In this document: positions 10,705 to 22,441 of the stretch, one piece after another
How positions within the stretch are numbered: the stretch's first letter is position 1
How the letters are laid out: every line of letters begins with the position of its first letter
Source of the DNA: Scalesia atractyloides
Taxonomy: Eukaryota; Streptophyta; Magnoliopsida; Asterales; Asteraceae
Length of the DNA stretch: 64,000 nt
Assembly: GCA_947069175.1 (NCBI GenBank)
Contig: CAMTDV010000007.1
Location: forward strand, 47,148,181 to 47,212,180
Direction: 5' to 3'
Position numbers and translations under genes: made by a program
The notes under the pieces: generated by a model
Told to the model about the DNA's origin: nothing
The model's input: only the letters and a program-made list of their open reading frames with translations
Database searches by the model: none

Positions 10705-12484
10705 CGAAAAGTTGCCCATCTCGTTGATGGGTCTCCTCGATTGTGCAGTGGATTCCTCACCACATACTTCTACTGGTGCCTCTGTTGATGGGGAGACATC
10801 TGGAGTTGCTTCAGCTAGTGTCACCAACTTGCAAACAGATGTTTTGGTTCCCGCTACACCAACACCGCAGCGTTTACAGCGTGATCACCCCGTTGAGAAT
10901 ATCATTGGTCCTGTCAACGTTGTTGTTCGCACGCGCAGCCAATCTGGGGATATCAATACATGTCTCTATTCTTGCTTTATTTCCCAAATTGAACCTAAAA
11001 GTATTGATGTTGCCTTGCAGGAACAAGGCTGGGTTGATGCCATGCACGAGGAACTCAATCAATTTGAAAAGCTTGGTGTTTGCAATTGGTGAAGCTGCCT
11101 CAGGGCAAGCGTGCTCTTGGAACTCGCTGGGTTTTCCGCAACAAGTAGGATGACACTGGAGTTATCGTCCAGAATAAAGCTAGACTGGTGGTTCAAGGGT
11201 TTCGACAGATTGAAGGTTTAGATTATGATGAGGTCTATGCACCTGTCGCGCGTTTGGAGGCTATACGTATTTTCTTGGCATACGCATCTTACATGGATTT
11301 TACTGTCTATCAAATGGATGTCAAGACTGCATTTCTATACGGCAAGGTGAAAGAGGAAATATACGTGGCACAACCATCGGGCTTTACTGATCCTGACAAG
11401 CAGATTATGCCTACAAACTAGACAAGGCTTTGTACGGGTTGCATCAAGCGCCTCGCGCATGCTACACTACTCTTACAGAGCATCTGCTTGCTCATGACTA
11501 CACACGGAGAACCATTGACCAAACTCTGTTTATCAAACGCGTTGATAATGACATTATCCTCGTCCAAATCTATGTTGATGATATTATTTTTGGTTCCACC
11601 AATGATGGTTTGTGCCACGAATTCGAAGAAATCATGAAGAAGAAATTTGAGATGAGCTCATTGGGGGTGATAACCATGTTTTTAGAACTTCAAGTTCGTC
11701 AGAGCCCACAGGGTATACTCATTCATCAAGGAAAATACGTACACGGCGTTCTTGCCAAATTCAAGCTTACAGATTCCAAGCCTATGGCTTCCCCTATTGC
11801 AGAACGACCTCTGCTAAATGAAGATGTTGAAGGAACGCCTGTTAATCCTACCATGTATCTCTCAATGATTGGATCACTCATGTATCTCACTGCTAGTCGG
11901 CCAGATATCATGTTTGCCGTCTGCCAGTGTGCTCGTTATCAGGCTACTCCTAAACTTTCTCATTTACATGCTGTTAAAAGAATTTTGAAGTACCTCAAAG
12001 GGGCTCCATCACTGGGCCTCTGGTATCCTAAAAATTCTGAATTTGAACTGTTTGCTTTCTCTGACAGTAATCTTGGAGGTACAGATAGGGACATGCGCTC
12101 AACTTCGGCTGGTTGCCAATTTCTGGGAGATCGCTTAATTTCGTGGCAATGCAAGAAGCAACAGACAGTTTCGCTTTCCACTGTAGAAGCAGAATATGTT
12201 GCAGCTTCTGCTTGCTGCTCCTAGGTTTTATGGATGCAACATTAGCTTGTGGATTACGGTTTGACTTATCAAACACAACAATTTATTGTGATAATGATGT
12301 CGCGATCCAAATAGTCAAAAACCCTGTTTTCCACTCCATAACCAAGCACATAAACATTAAAGTTCATTTTATCCGAGATTGCTATGAAAAGGGTCTCATA
12401 AAGCTTGAGCAAATCTACACTGATGCAAATGTTGCAGATTTGTTCAGAAACCCGTTAGCAACGCGCGTTTTCAAGTGCTTGTAG
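10705..12484 (+). pseudogene. Element F pol remnant: Copia reverse transcriptase and RNase H
   Basis: The text resumes in the region before RT (VRTRSQSGDINTC, WVDAMHEELNQFEK), then RT motifs ARLEAIRIFLAYASYMDFTV, KTAFLYG, LYGLHQAPRA and the catalytic YVDDIIFGST near 11570-11600. RNase H follows with FSDSNLGG, STSAGCQFLG and STVEAEYVAAS, ending TDANVADLF at 12484. Frames change near 11085, 11150, 11420 and 12224, and there are internal stops. Protease and integrase are absent, lost with the 5' end of element A. This is a Copia polymerase by motif order. It is inactive. Confidence 0.9.
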
Positions 12485-13564
12485 ATATTCTCAAAATGAT
12501 TAGGTTTTCTACCTAGGAATCTGTTATCTTCGTGTTTCTTTCATCTTCTTCTTTTCTTTTCATTGCTTCATAAATTTGTTCATATATATGCACAAATTTA
12601 GGGGGAGAAAAAAAGGTTTTGCAAGGATAAGGAAATGAAATGGATATTCTGATAAAATGTTTGACTAACACATGTAAGGTATAGAAGCGGAAAAGATTTG
12701 GAACGATAGTGATGTGTCGGTAGGTCTAAAACTCAACCGGATGGGGAAAGTCAAATGATATAAACATAATGAACTATGTACTCAGTGGCCACTTACTATA
12801 GGCGTATGATTTCATGGTCATAAATCTTGCGTTGATAGATAGCCAACATCTGAGGTTTCGGGTCTTTATGCTATTGAGTCATCCGAGGATATCTTGGCTG
12901 CCCTTCTGTTGCATCCAGATTATATGCAGACCTAGGCACAGTCAGGATATCTTTGTAAAAGAGCCAAAATGGAAAGGCCAAAACCTAAGAGAACAGAAGT
13001 TTCTTCATAAGTTCTTACGTACCACATAAGGTATTTGCCTAACCCTCGTCGGTCACTATTGGTCTCTCTGCTGTACGGAAGCACTGACCTGTTCACCAAT
13101 AGCCTTATGTTGTGAAATTTAAAGGATGACCACAGTATACTCACCTGCTACGATGAATTGTTGTGCTTACCTTGATCGTGGGGGTATGTCATGGTATGGG
13201 ACACACGAGTATCATAATATAATACTACCTTAAGCGTATCATAATGCCTGACTATAAGGGTTGAGTTTTAAATTTAAATGGACAAGTATATTGACAATCG
13301 CTTAACCAATTGAGCCTGCTTATATTGAAAATTGTTCCTTAGTTAGCCTTTAAAATGATTTGATCCCTTAGCAAGGCTGTGTAAAATATTTATGTCTGTC
13401 TTAAATAGTTCTTCTTTGTAGAATGTTAAAAGGTGGTTGGATGCTTGGTTAGTCTACTTGATGAATTTTGGTGAGATGGTTTCTGTCAAGAGATATTGGA
13501 CTGGCCCAGTGTGCTTTGGGATTTAGGCCAGTCTAATAAAACTGGTTAAAAGTCTTAAAATTGG
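12485..13564 (+). other. Element F spacer after RNase H with PPT-like tract
   Basis: No coding potential is visible. GGGGGAGAAAAAAAGG at 12601-12616 is a polypurine tract far upstream of the LTR. Sireviruses are known to carry extra PPT-like tracts after pol, and element E has two at the equivalent place. Confidence 0.6.
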
Positions 13565-14165
13565 AAACCCAAGTTACTATTCCGGATTGGGCTTCTTTGG
13601 GCCCAAAAGGTTACTGTTCTGGATTGGGCTTTTCCGGAAAGGCCCATTTGGATTTTTTCCGGACAGGCCCACTGTGTTACTGTTCCGGATTGGGCCTGTC
13701 ACAAGCCTAATCCGGATTCAAAATTTTAGGCCCAAGCCCATTCCAGAAGTATATAGGTATCTCTGCTCTCTCATTTCGGATTATCCACATAGTCCGAAAT
13801 CAAATTTCCTCTCTGATTCTCTCTATTCGAATTGTGCATCTCGGATAATTCATCCGGATTCGGTATAACTTGCTTAAATATATGAATTCCGGATGAAAAT
13901 TATTAAATATTTAATGCATTCCGGATTGTATCTCGGATTGATCTTCAAGGTCTTAGGCATTTGGGATTTCATTCCGGATTGGTATTCATCCGAAATGATT
14001 AACTCGGATTTCATCTCGGATTGGATCTTCATCCGGAATGATAATCCATCAGAGATACTATGGGTAATCCGGATTGCACTTTTGTCCGAACTGTATTTGA
14101 CCTCCTTCTAATCCGGATTGATGAAAGGGTTCATCCGGATTAAACTTGAACAGTTAGTAATCTGG
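13565..14165 (+). repeat. TCCGGA palindrome cluster before F 3' ORF
   Basis: At least thirteen copies of TTCCGGATT, AATCCGGATT or CATCCGGAT lie in 600 bases, for example near 13578, 13682, 13710, 13853, 13919, 13972, 14031, 14069, 14110 and 14133. The motif is the same as in the leader at 3690-4310. The cluster ends about 190 bases before the 3' ORF start. Confidence 0.82.
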
Positions 14166-14354
14166 ATTTTAGGTTTTTGAACCTTTCATCGGGTTTGAAC
14201 CTTTTCAACTTTGAACCCTATAATTAACTTGAACTCTTGTTAATTTGAACCTTGACATCTGATTGACCTATCTAGTTAGTTTTAACTGCCATACTGGTAA
14301 ACTCCATTAACTTCTATTAGTTGGGATTTAACTTGGTGTATGTTTTTGACAGAT

Positions 14355-17051
14355 ATGGTTGAAGAAGCGTTTGATGCCGTGATGTTGTTTGAGGAGCAAT
14401 TCCACAACCAAGCGGGGTATCTTTCAGACCCGTCAGCAGAGTTCTTTCAGGAATTCCAATCTATGATTGTGGGGCTAAACGCATGTAAGATTGCATATGC
14501 CCTCCGAGCTAACCCGGTTATCTACAGAGACCTAGTACATTCCTTCTGGAAAAGAGCACGATTTCAGCCAAGAGGTGAAGATGGAAGACCGTTTATCCGT
14601 TCGCAGATACAGGGTAAAGACATAGTGGTAAACCAAGCGTGTGTGAGAGAGGGGTTGCAGATTGCCGATATGTTTAGCGATCCAACCATTTATGCAAAAG
14701 AAAAGGTGCTTCCTGTGCTGATGGAAATGGGATATGAGGGATCGTATCCACCACTACTAAAAGAAGATGTTTCCAGCTTATTGACGGTTGCTTGTTCACA
14801 AGTTTATGCAGTGTGTATCGGAGAATAAAGGCGGTCTGGATCAACCGAATCAAGCCCAGACATCTGCTATAGTTTTGTTGGTTATGGACTGGAAGTATAG
14901 CTATTCTGGTTATATCTTCGACAACATGAAGAAAATTCCAGGACAGTCCAAGAAGCGAATGTTTCTGTTGTACCCGCATTTCGTCCAACTAATTCTAGAT
15001 GCCCGCTACCCTGATTTTGCATAGGTTGCGACAGATGCCAACTTGCTTAACATGAAGCCGATGGGGACTACTATTTTCGGTACAATGAAGAAGAACCGCT
15101 CTGTGTCTACTGACGGTGTTTGTGGGTCGTTTTGCTTTCAAGAAGTTCGGGAAGTTTGCTGAAGTTGTTGGTTTGGATATTCCACCACCTCCTCCTCCTC
15201 CAGTCAATGCTATAGTGGCGGAAGAACACGATATACCTGCCAAAGAGAAAGAGATAGAGATAGAGGACTTAGTTACTGATGACGAAGCTGATGTTGGGCA
15301 AGCCTTTCCTGACGATCTCACAGAATTCAACGCCACTTTGACTCCCGTTTTACCAGAGTTATCATCGGAGAATTTAGAAGCTTTGATTGCTCACTTGAAG
15401 GATATTCAGGAGAAACAAGGTGATCCTCCACTTGATATTCCACCTATCGTTGCACCGACTGCTCTGGTTGAGGAAGATGACGAAGATGAAGAAGATGAGG
15501 TGCCATTGATCAAAAGGAGAAGAACCGAGCCAAGTATTCCATCAAGTGAACCTGAAGCTCATGTTGTTTTCATTGTTGCTGAATCTGAGTTGATCACTTC
15601 TACCGTTGCTAAGTCTACAGTTGCTAAATCTATTGTTGATACTTCGATACTTGACACACTTGTTATATCTACACAGCCAACCACTTCTATTATTACGCAG
15701 TCGACAATTGTGTCTATTCCTGCTGACACGGTTCTACAAATGATGGAGTTTGGAGGAAGCTCATCAGGTGTCGGCGATTCTGAAGCAACTGGTAGTGGAG
15801 TTGGTCGTACTGATGATGTTGCTGAAGATTATTTACACAGATCGGAGAAAAGGGCATTTGAATCGGGGGAATGGATAGTGACGATGATGATACGGAGGTT
15901 GATGTAGTGGATTTAAAGAAAAGGGTGGTCGTCTTAGAACAAGAGGTTATTCTGAAGGATGCTCAAATTGCCTCTCTGCAGACTCGTTTAGACGTCAGAG
16001 ATCAGACTATTGATCAGCTGCAGGGAGATATCACCATGCTTATGACTATGGTTTTTGATTTAAAGGCCAAGCTGGAAAACAAATTGGAAGAGAATTCAGC
16101 GATCCAACAGACGACCCGATGAACATTGAGAATAGGCATCGTGCGGCACAACAGAGGATGGCTGAGGAAACTGAAGAATAGAGATTGGCAGCTGAACAGT
16201 TGGCTGCTGAACGCCAAGCTGGTCTGGATGATTATATGAGTGATCAACGCAAGAAGTTTACTGTTAGTAAAAAACGTGCCGCTGGTCAAAAGAAGAAACA
16301 AATGGTTTTAATGAAGAATGTTATTGTGAATCCACTTGATGAAAATTTTCAGCTTAAGGATCCAACGAATCAGTCGGAGAGATATGTGATGGAGTTCGGG
16401 TCGAGCTACTATAGTAAAGTGGGAAACAAGTCCAGGGTGCTCAGTTGGATGTACGACCACGTCAAAAATATGTGGATTATTGTGCGTCAGGATGGAACAC
16501 GTGAATATTATTCCAAGGAATCTCAATTCGAGACGTGGACTAAGGTTGCTTTGACTGATCTATTGAGAGCTCCATACACTTTTGATGACACTACCGAACG
16601 TGGACCCGGATGGAGATTCTTCAAACAGCTTGAACGTGAGGTTAAGAGTGGATTCAAGACTATGAAGACTGCTGAACCATATTTGAGAGCGACGAAAGAA
16701 GTTCGTGATACACACACTGGCAAGAGATTCAAATCAGTGATGTGGCCGCCGACCGACAAAGAATTAGTTATTCCAGTTGCTCTGACCTTTCCTCGGGGAA
16801 TTCTCAAGAACTTCAATTTTGGGCTATACGAACCCAAGGTTGGAAGCGTTGCGATAGTGACAAAGGAGAAATCGTTCAGAGTTAACGATGTGGTAGATTT
16901 AGTGAGCTTTCATGACTAAGACTTGCAGGTTCTTGTGTCACATCAAATTCTAACTGCTGAGTTATATGAGGTTTGCGCGAAGGATTGGACTACAACGGTA
17001 GCTAGAATCATAGCTGGTAGGCTCGGTGTGGATGCTCAACCGAAAGACTAA
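14355..17051 (+). pseudogene. Element F extra 3' ORF (unknown function; NLS and coiled coil)
   Basis: A long reading region lies between RNase H and the 3' LTR in the sense direction. The N-terminal domain (about 14355-15024) includes NACKIAYALRANPVIYRDL, FWKRARFQPRG and YIFDNMK, and is homologous to the product at 38813-40017 in element E (YIFANMK, YPRFLQMIL). A proline run, an acidic stretch with basic RRR patch (IKRRRTEP, possible nuclear signal) and a Ser/Thr-rich linker follow at 15180-15780, then a heptad coiled coil (LKKRVVVLEQEVILKDAQI) at 15905-16100. A C-terminal basic-aromatic domain runs from 16185 to 17051. TTTTTGACAG just before the ATG could be a splice acceptor. Frame breaks occur near 14800, 15100, 15890 and 16150, with a stop at 16917. 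The family is common in Asteraceae repeats from memory; its function is unknown to me. Confidence 0.75.
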
Positions 17052-17060
17052 TGTAGTAAA

Positions 17061-17072
17061 CCTAGGGGAGAT
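17061..17072 (+). other. Element F polypurine tract
   Basis: AGGGGAGAT lies immediately before the 3' LTR, ten or so bases after the 3' ORF stop. It primes plus-strand synthesis. Confidence 0.8.
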
Positions 17073-17368
17073 TGTTGGGCTTAGATTGCTAAAGGTTACT
17101 CATTAGGGGTTATTCTAGGCTTTGGTGTACATTATGGGCTTCCTAGTGCCTAATAGGCCTAGGGTTGTAATAGTGGGCTTAATAGTGCTTATAAATAGAG
17201 ATGCTAGGTCATTGAGAAGGGGTTAGAGAGTTGTAATCAAATAACTTGTATCAGACATCTTTTGGTGTATGCAAGTTGAAGTAATTCAAAGTTGTTCTTC
17301 TTCCTAATCATTATTTCCGCTTTTGATTAGGTTAGTGATACCTGTTTGATCCGTTTACGGGACTTACA
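17073..17368 (+). repeat. Element F 3' LTR
   Basis: 296 bases matching 3316-3612. It is followed by TGGAG, the partner of CGGAG before the 5' LTR, and then by the continuing gag of element O. Confidence 0.92.
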
Positions 17369-18151
17369 TGGAGGTTGGGCACTGCCTATGTGGTGTCATT
17401 TGTTTGCCCAAACCCTTACAGGCGTCGCGCGCCTATATTTTGACAACTTACCAACGGGTAAGCTCACTTCATGGAATGATCTCAAGGATAAGTTCCTGAC
17501 CCACTTTAGCCAGCAAAGATGGTACGTCAGAGATTCTTCAGACGTCATGAATATTTGTCGGAGGGATGATGAAAGTCTGGAAGATTTCATCACGCGCTAC
17601 AACAAAGAGGTTTTGGAAATCGGTGATGTACACGAAGACCTGATTCATGCACAGTTCAAATATGCTGTCCGATGCAATGAGATTATAAAAGTCTTGTCAG
17701 GAACCTCTGGCCTCCCAAAAAGTTGGGAGAAACTCAGACAGAGCGCAACCTGAACTCCAACCGACCTCCTCTACCTTAATACCGTCCGCAAGATATGAGT
17801 AGGAGTTTTGCGAAGAAAAGCAAGAAAAATTGGAAGGAGTCTAATCAGAACCCTTCTTACTCGCCGGTCGATGCACGCACAACGATTAACAAGATTGCTA
17901 CCCAAAGAGCAATAAAACAAGATAATCGCGACAAACACTGGACGCCATTAACAAAGACCCCGGCGGAAGTGCTCTGCATGGAAGATCATCAGTTCAAGCA
18001 ACCACCGCCGATGAGAAACAAAAAAGGTCAAGATCCTAACTTTTTTTGCGATTATCACAAAGACATTGGGGACACGACCGACAACTGCATCAGTCTGCGC
18101 ACGGAAATAGAAAAGGCGTTGAAGAGTGGGACGCTCACCCATCTGCTCTAG
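17369..18151 (+). pseudogene. Element O gag, continued
   Basis: Gag resumes with LPMWCHLFAQTLTGVARLYF, TSWNDLKDKFLTHFSQQR and DESLEDFITRYNKEVLEIG, the core of the retrotransposon gag domain. A frame change near 17753 leads into the C-terminal part (WTPLTKTPAEVLCMED) and a zinc-binding-like CDYHKDIGDTTDNC segment, ending KSGTLTHLL at 18151. This is the standard Tat-type Gag end. Confidence 0.85.
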
Positions 18152-18299
18152 AACGTGAGCAAGTAAGTGCGTCAAATTACTCGCGGCAAATAAGGCCCGA
18201 GTAACAAGAAAATAAGCAAGCATTCGTTCATATGATACAAGGTGGTCTAGCGTGCAAGCATGCTATCAGAAGAGTTGTACGCCATATTGGCGCGAAAAA

Positions 18300-18760
18300 C
18301 AAGTTATTTTTCCCATAGTTCCGACTGGCCCCAGGAGGAGCGACCAATTGTGATAACTGGCATCTTTGGCCATTATCGCATCGACTACATGTTCATTGAA
18401 CCCAGGAAGCTCTATGGACATCATCTATGAACAATGTTTCTAGCAGCTAGACTCGGAGGACAAAGCGCGCTTAGAGCCGGTTGATTTCCCATTGACTGGT
18501 TTTTGTAACGAAGCCATTTTTCCCCTGGGGCAGATATCCTTTCCGGTAACTCTTTCTGACGGACGACACTCGCGCACGGTCCCTATTAACTTTTATGGTA
18601 ATGCCAACAACATCGCGCCATGATGTGTTACTAGGCCGTCGCGCCCAAAGAAATTTCAACCTGATTACATCAACTCCCCACGCCGCGTGCGACTTTCCAA
18701 AGAATCGGCATGGCAATTATGTACTCTAAGAAAGAGGTCATGTCCATAGAAGAAGAACCA
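18300..18760 (+). pseudogene. Element O aspartic protease remnant
   Basis: In shifting frames I read IVITGIFGHYRIDYM, then NPGSSMDIIYEQCF (18399-18440), then LLTFMVMPTTSRHDVLLGRR, which is the protease fold of Tat elements. The catalytic D-x-G position reads N (AAC) instead of D (GAC), a G-to-A change. There are several stops. Confidence 0.7.
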
Positions 18761-18829
18761 CTGGTGAAGGTAGCGAAGTTATCCTCAAATGGTGAACCAG
18801 AGAAATAGGTACTCAACAACAAGTATCAG

Positions 18830-19739
18830 AACAAACGGTGTTGTTAGGTCCCACTATGACCCCTGCAGTCAAGGAGCGACTTAAACAACTCTTGTTCCGC
18901 AATATGGACATTTTTGCATGGTCACCAGTAGATATGACGGGTTACCAAGAGAGATTGCAGAGCGTGCCTGCACACAAATCCTTCAGTCGAGCCAATCGTT
19001 CAGAAAAAGCCAGTTTTGGAGCAGAAAAAAACTCGTGCAATGAACGAGCAAGTATCGAAGCTCCTCAAAGCTCGCATTCTCAGAGAAGTGCGCTACCAAA
19101 AATGGGTGGCCAATCCGTTTATGGTCCAGAAACACAATGCGGTTGGCGCATGTGCGTCGAATTCAAAGACTTGAACAAAGCATGTCCAAAAGACTGCTAC
19201 TCTTTGCCTGAAATCGATAGAAAGGTGGACTCCCTCGCTTCATTCTGGTGGAAATGTTTTCTTGATTGCTATAAAGGCTACCACTAGATTCAGATGAAGA
19301 AAGAGGATGAAGACAAAACAGCCTTTCGCACAGACAAGGGATCTTTTGCTACACAAAGATACCCTTTGGGTTGCGCAACGCGGGAACCACCTATCATCGT
19401 TTGATGGATCATGTCTTTGAAGATGACACAGGCGAAACTGTGGAAGTGTACATCGATGACTTGGTCATCATGAGTCCGGATGAGGAAAGGATGCTGACAA
19501 ACATTCAGAAAACTTTCGCATCCTTGCGCAAGGTCAACCTGAAGTTGAATCCCAGGAAGTGCATGTTTGGAATGGAAGAAGGTAAATTCTTGGGATTTAT
19601 TGTCACGCGCGATGGTTTCAAAGTCAACCCTTAGAAGGTGGAAGCGATTCAGCGTATGCCTTCACCCTCAACCATCAAAGAAATGCAACGGTAGGTTGGG
19701 CGACTGGCTGCACTGAAAAGATTTTTAGCAAACCACGCG
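18830..19739 (+). pseudogene. Element O reverse transcriptase remnant
   Basis: RT motifs in order are RMCVEFKDLNKACPKDCYSL, DCYKGYH-stop-IQM, EDKTAFRTDKG, an N-AGTTYHRLMDHVF segment and the catalytic VYIDDLVIMS (about 19445-19475), followed by LNPRKCMFGMEEGKFLGF and TIKEMQR. The text before it (MDIFAWSPVDMTG) is the usual Tat pre-RT motif. Stops at the YHQ and NPQ positions are Gln-to-stop changes, and a frameshift lies near 19340. Confidence 0.9.
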
Positions 19740-20285
19740 ATGAAATCCTTCCCATTCATCAGCACTCTGAGAAATTGTGTGAAGCAAAACAAGTTTCAGT
19801 GGACTTCTGATGCAGAGAAAGCCTTCCAACAGATGCAGGAATGCTTGATTCAGTTGCCTACACTCACGGCCCCGCAAAAGAACAAACCATTGATCCTTTA
19901 CCTGTCCCCATCGGATATCGCTCTGGGCGCAATCTTGTTAGTCGAGCGTGCAGGAGTCCAAGCTCATATTTACTATGTTAGCAAGATATTAACTGACCCG
20001 AAGACAAGATACCCAATAATGGAGAAACTTGCTTTAGCTTTGGTTCACGCATCCCGTCGGTTGCGTAGGTATTTTTCAGGCCACGTGATCACAGTTCTCA
20101 CGAACTATCACCTGGGCCAGGTTTTATCCAAACCAGACATATCCGGCCACTTAGTGAAATGGACGATCGAATTAGGTGGGCACAATATTGTGTACAAACC
20201 GCACCCAGCTATTAAAGGCCATATATTAGCCGATTTCATCACAGAAGTGCCGAGCAACAAAGTGCAAGAAAGTGAAGCTGTCTAG
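19740..20285 (+). pseudogene. Element O Ty3-type RNase H
   Basis: An uninterrupted stretch reads from FPFISTLRNCVKQNKFQW through ALGAILLVERAG, PIMEKLALALVHASRRLRRY and KWTIELGGHNIVYKPHPAIK to DFITEVP. These are the RT-thumb and RNase H segments of Gypsy elements. A stop follows at 20283, and the flanking domains are broken. Confidence 0.85.
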
Positions 20286-20289
20286 AATC

Positions 20290-20660
20290 CAACGCCTGTC
20301 ATAGATGACCGCCATGGATCCTTCACACTGACGGCGCATCCAATGATGATGGTGTAGGGGCTGGTCTCCGTCTAATAAGCCCTGATAACCAGGAGTTCAC
20401 CTACGCCATCAGATTGGACTTCAAAAGCACAAACAATGAAGCCGAATATGAAGTGTTTCTGACAGGCCTTCGGTTAGCCATTAAAATGGGCGCTAGGAAT
20501 TTGGAAGCGCATGTCGATTCTCTTTTGGTTGCAGGGCAATCAATCGCCTGTATGACGCAAAAGGAGAGACGATGGCCCTGTACCTTGAACCGAAGCGAGA
20601 ACAAGCATGCAGATGCGCTCAGTAAACTGGCGGCTACGAGCTTCAAACACTTCGCATGAG
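20290..20660 (+). pseudogene. Element O second, archaeal-type RNase H
   Basis: After a frame change the text reads LHTDGASNDDGVGAGL, NNEAEYEVFLTGLRLAIKMG and LEAHVDSLLV, then ends ENKHADALSKLAA. The DGASN, NEAEYEA-like and HVDS motifs are those of the additional RNase H captured by Tat-lineage Gypsy elements. It supports the lineage call for O. Part of the middle appears deleted after position 20570. Confidence 0.8.
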
Positions 20661-20799
20661 AAGTGGGCATCAAAGTGCTAAAAAACCCTCCTATCCCGCT
20701 ACGTTAAATGAACGTCATAGAAATGGGAAATCCTTCTTGGATGTCTCCCATGATCATGTTCTTGCAGTCTAGGGGACTCCCAGAAAACAAGGCGGAGGC

Positions 20800-21965
20800 A
20801 AGGAAAGTCCAGAAAAGGTGTTGAACTATGAAATGGCAGACAAAATACTGTACTGAAAGTCATACCTAGGACCACTTCTCCGCTGCGTAGATCCTCAAGA
20901 CGCACAATACATGATTCGCGAAATACATGAAGGGTTGTGTGGAATTCATGCCGGTCCGCGCATGGTAGTTACAAAGATCATGAATGCTGGCTCCTATTGG
21001 CCCAACATGCACTTAGATGCAGTCGAAACGCTGCGAAATGTGCATCATGTCAGCGACACGCGCCTAAGACGTTGTGCCCCCAAAACCCCTTGATCCCAAT
21101 GAGAACAGCATGGCCCTTTCAGCAATGGGCAATCGAGATGGTGGGACCTTTCCCTGATGCCCCAGTTGGCGTAAAGTTCATAATCGTAGCTGTCGATTAC
21201 TTTACCAAGTGGGTAGAAGACAAGCCTCTCGCATCCACCACAGCAACGGTAGTTTGCAAATTCATTTGGGAGCATATCATTTGTCGTTTTGGTTTACCTC
21301 TGCGCATTGTCAGTGATAACAGCCCCAATTTTGCTTCTGAAGAGTTACAACGATGGATGGCTGAGATGCATATCAAGCACGTGTTCACTTCGATCACGCA
21401 TCCCCAAGGGAATGGCCAAGTTGAAAGTATAAACAAAAGTATAGTCGAAGGGATCAAGACAAGACTGGGGACAACACAAAGAGGTTGGGTGGATGAGTTG
21501 CCAAGTATCCTTTGGGCTCATCAAACCATGCCGAAAACCAGCACCGACGAGACACCACTTAGCCTGGTTTATGGGACGGAGGCAGTAATTCTTGCTGAGA
21601 TAGGCCTCTTATCACCGCCATGGTCGCTATGTAAACCCAGAATAATTAGGAAGAGCGCAGGCTTGACTAGGACCTTTTGGAAGAGAGGCATGAAAACCTG
21701 CAATTAATGAAGCAAAATACAAGTCCAAGATCGAAAAGTACTACAATGCGTGAGTTTGCATTTGTACCTTCCTACCTGGTGATTTCGTTTTAAGAGATAA
21801 TGAAGCGTCCAACGCTGAGAGTCCAGGAAAACTCGCGCCTAAGTGGAAGGCCCGTACGTAATCCATGAAGTCCTACGAAAGGGGGCTTACACCCTCAAAC
21901 GTTTAGACGACACAAACATTCCTAGGACCTGGAATGCAAACAGTTAAGGCGGTGCTACATGTAAT
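20800..21965 (+). pseudogene. Element O integrase
   Basis: The zinc-binding region (IREIHEGLCGIHAG... with H, H and decayed C, C) lies at 20911-21090. The core domain has WAIEMVGPFPDAPVG, RIVSDNSPNFASEE and NGQVESINKSIVEGIK. The first catalytic Asp position reads Glu (AIE for the usual AID). The C-terminal text FLPGDFVLRDNEASN, KLAPKW and TWNANS reaches about 21965. Frame changes occur near 21060, 21707 and 21850. Confidence 0.87.
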
Positions 21966-22441
21966 CTGACCATTTTCAAACGCCAAGGCTTTACGATGTA
22001 TCAATGTTTGCGCAACAAACTAGTGCACCTATGATCCAATCTTATCGATTTTGTACATGGCTCTTACGCCTTATCGTTAATACAAAACACAAAATCGATG
22101 CATGGCTTTCATTATTTAGACATTTTATTACAAATGCACGAAACCACTTTGGGTATACGTGAAACACCATGGTACAACATGACTCATGAACAGAATTCAC
22201 TTCAATAATTAACTATTGTATGCGCATGGGATGTGACGTTCATACATGAGCTCATTACCAGTTTTATTCGTTCTACCTATACAAAGTAGTTATTTTCACG
22301 CAAATATTGTAACTTCAAATGCACATATCATTTCATGGTGGGTCAAAAGTACAGTCACCAACAAGCGTGGTGCATAATTACATGAAAATACAATAAACAT
22401 TCTTAACAAGTCCTAAACATCAAACACTCAAGACACTCATC
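21966..22441 (+). other. Element O spacer between integrase and antisense ORF
   Basis: AT-rich noncoding sequence. I see no gene or clear repeat. It is the meeting point of the sense pol and the antisense ORF ends. Confidence 0.5.

Larger units (their letters stand above)
3316..17368 (+). mobile_element. Element F: Ty1/Copia (Sirevirus-like) retrotransposon nested in O
   Basis: The 297-base LTRs at 3316-3612 and 17073-17368 start TGTTGGGC and end CTTACA, differing at about ten positions. The flanks are CGGAG on the left and TGGAG on the right, a TSD with one change, inside the gag of O, whose text resumes on the far side. The order is PBS, leader, gag, (insertion A with loss of protease and integrase), RT, RNase H, PPT-like GGGGGAGA, spacer, extra 3' ORF, PPT, LTR. 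The extra 3' ORF, the additional PPT-like tract and the palindrome-rich noncoding regions fit the Sirevirus branch of Copia. Many stop codons show it is inactive. Confidence 0.9.

Noticed and set aside
14674..14988. Minus-strand gene overlapping the F 3' ORF
   Set aside because: It mirrors the sense coding region, which has homology to the E 3' ORF. The antisense text has none.
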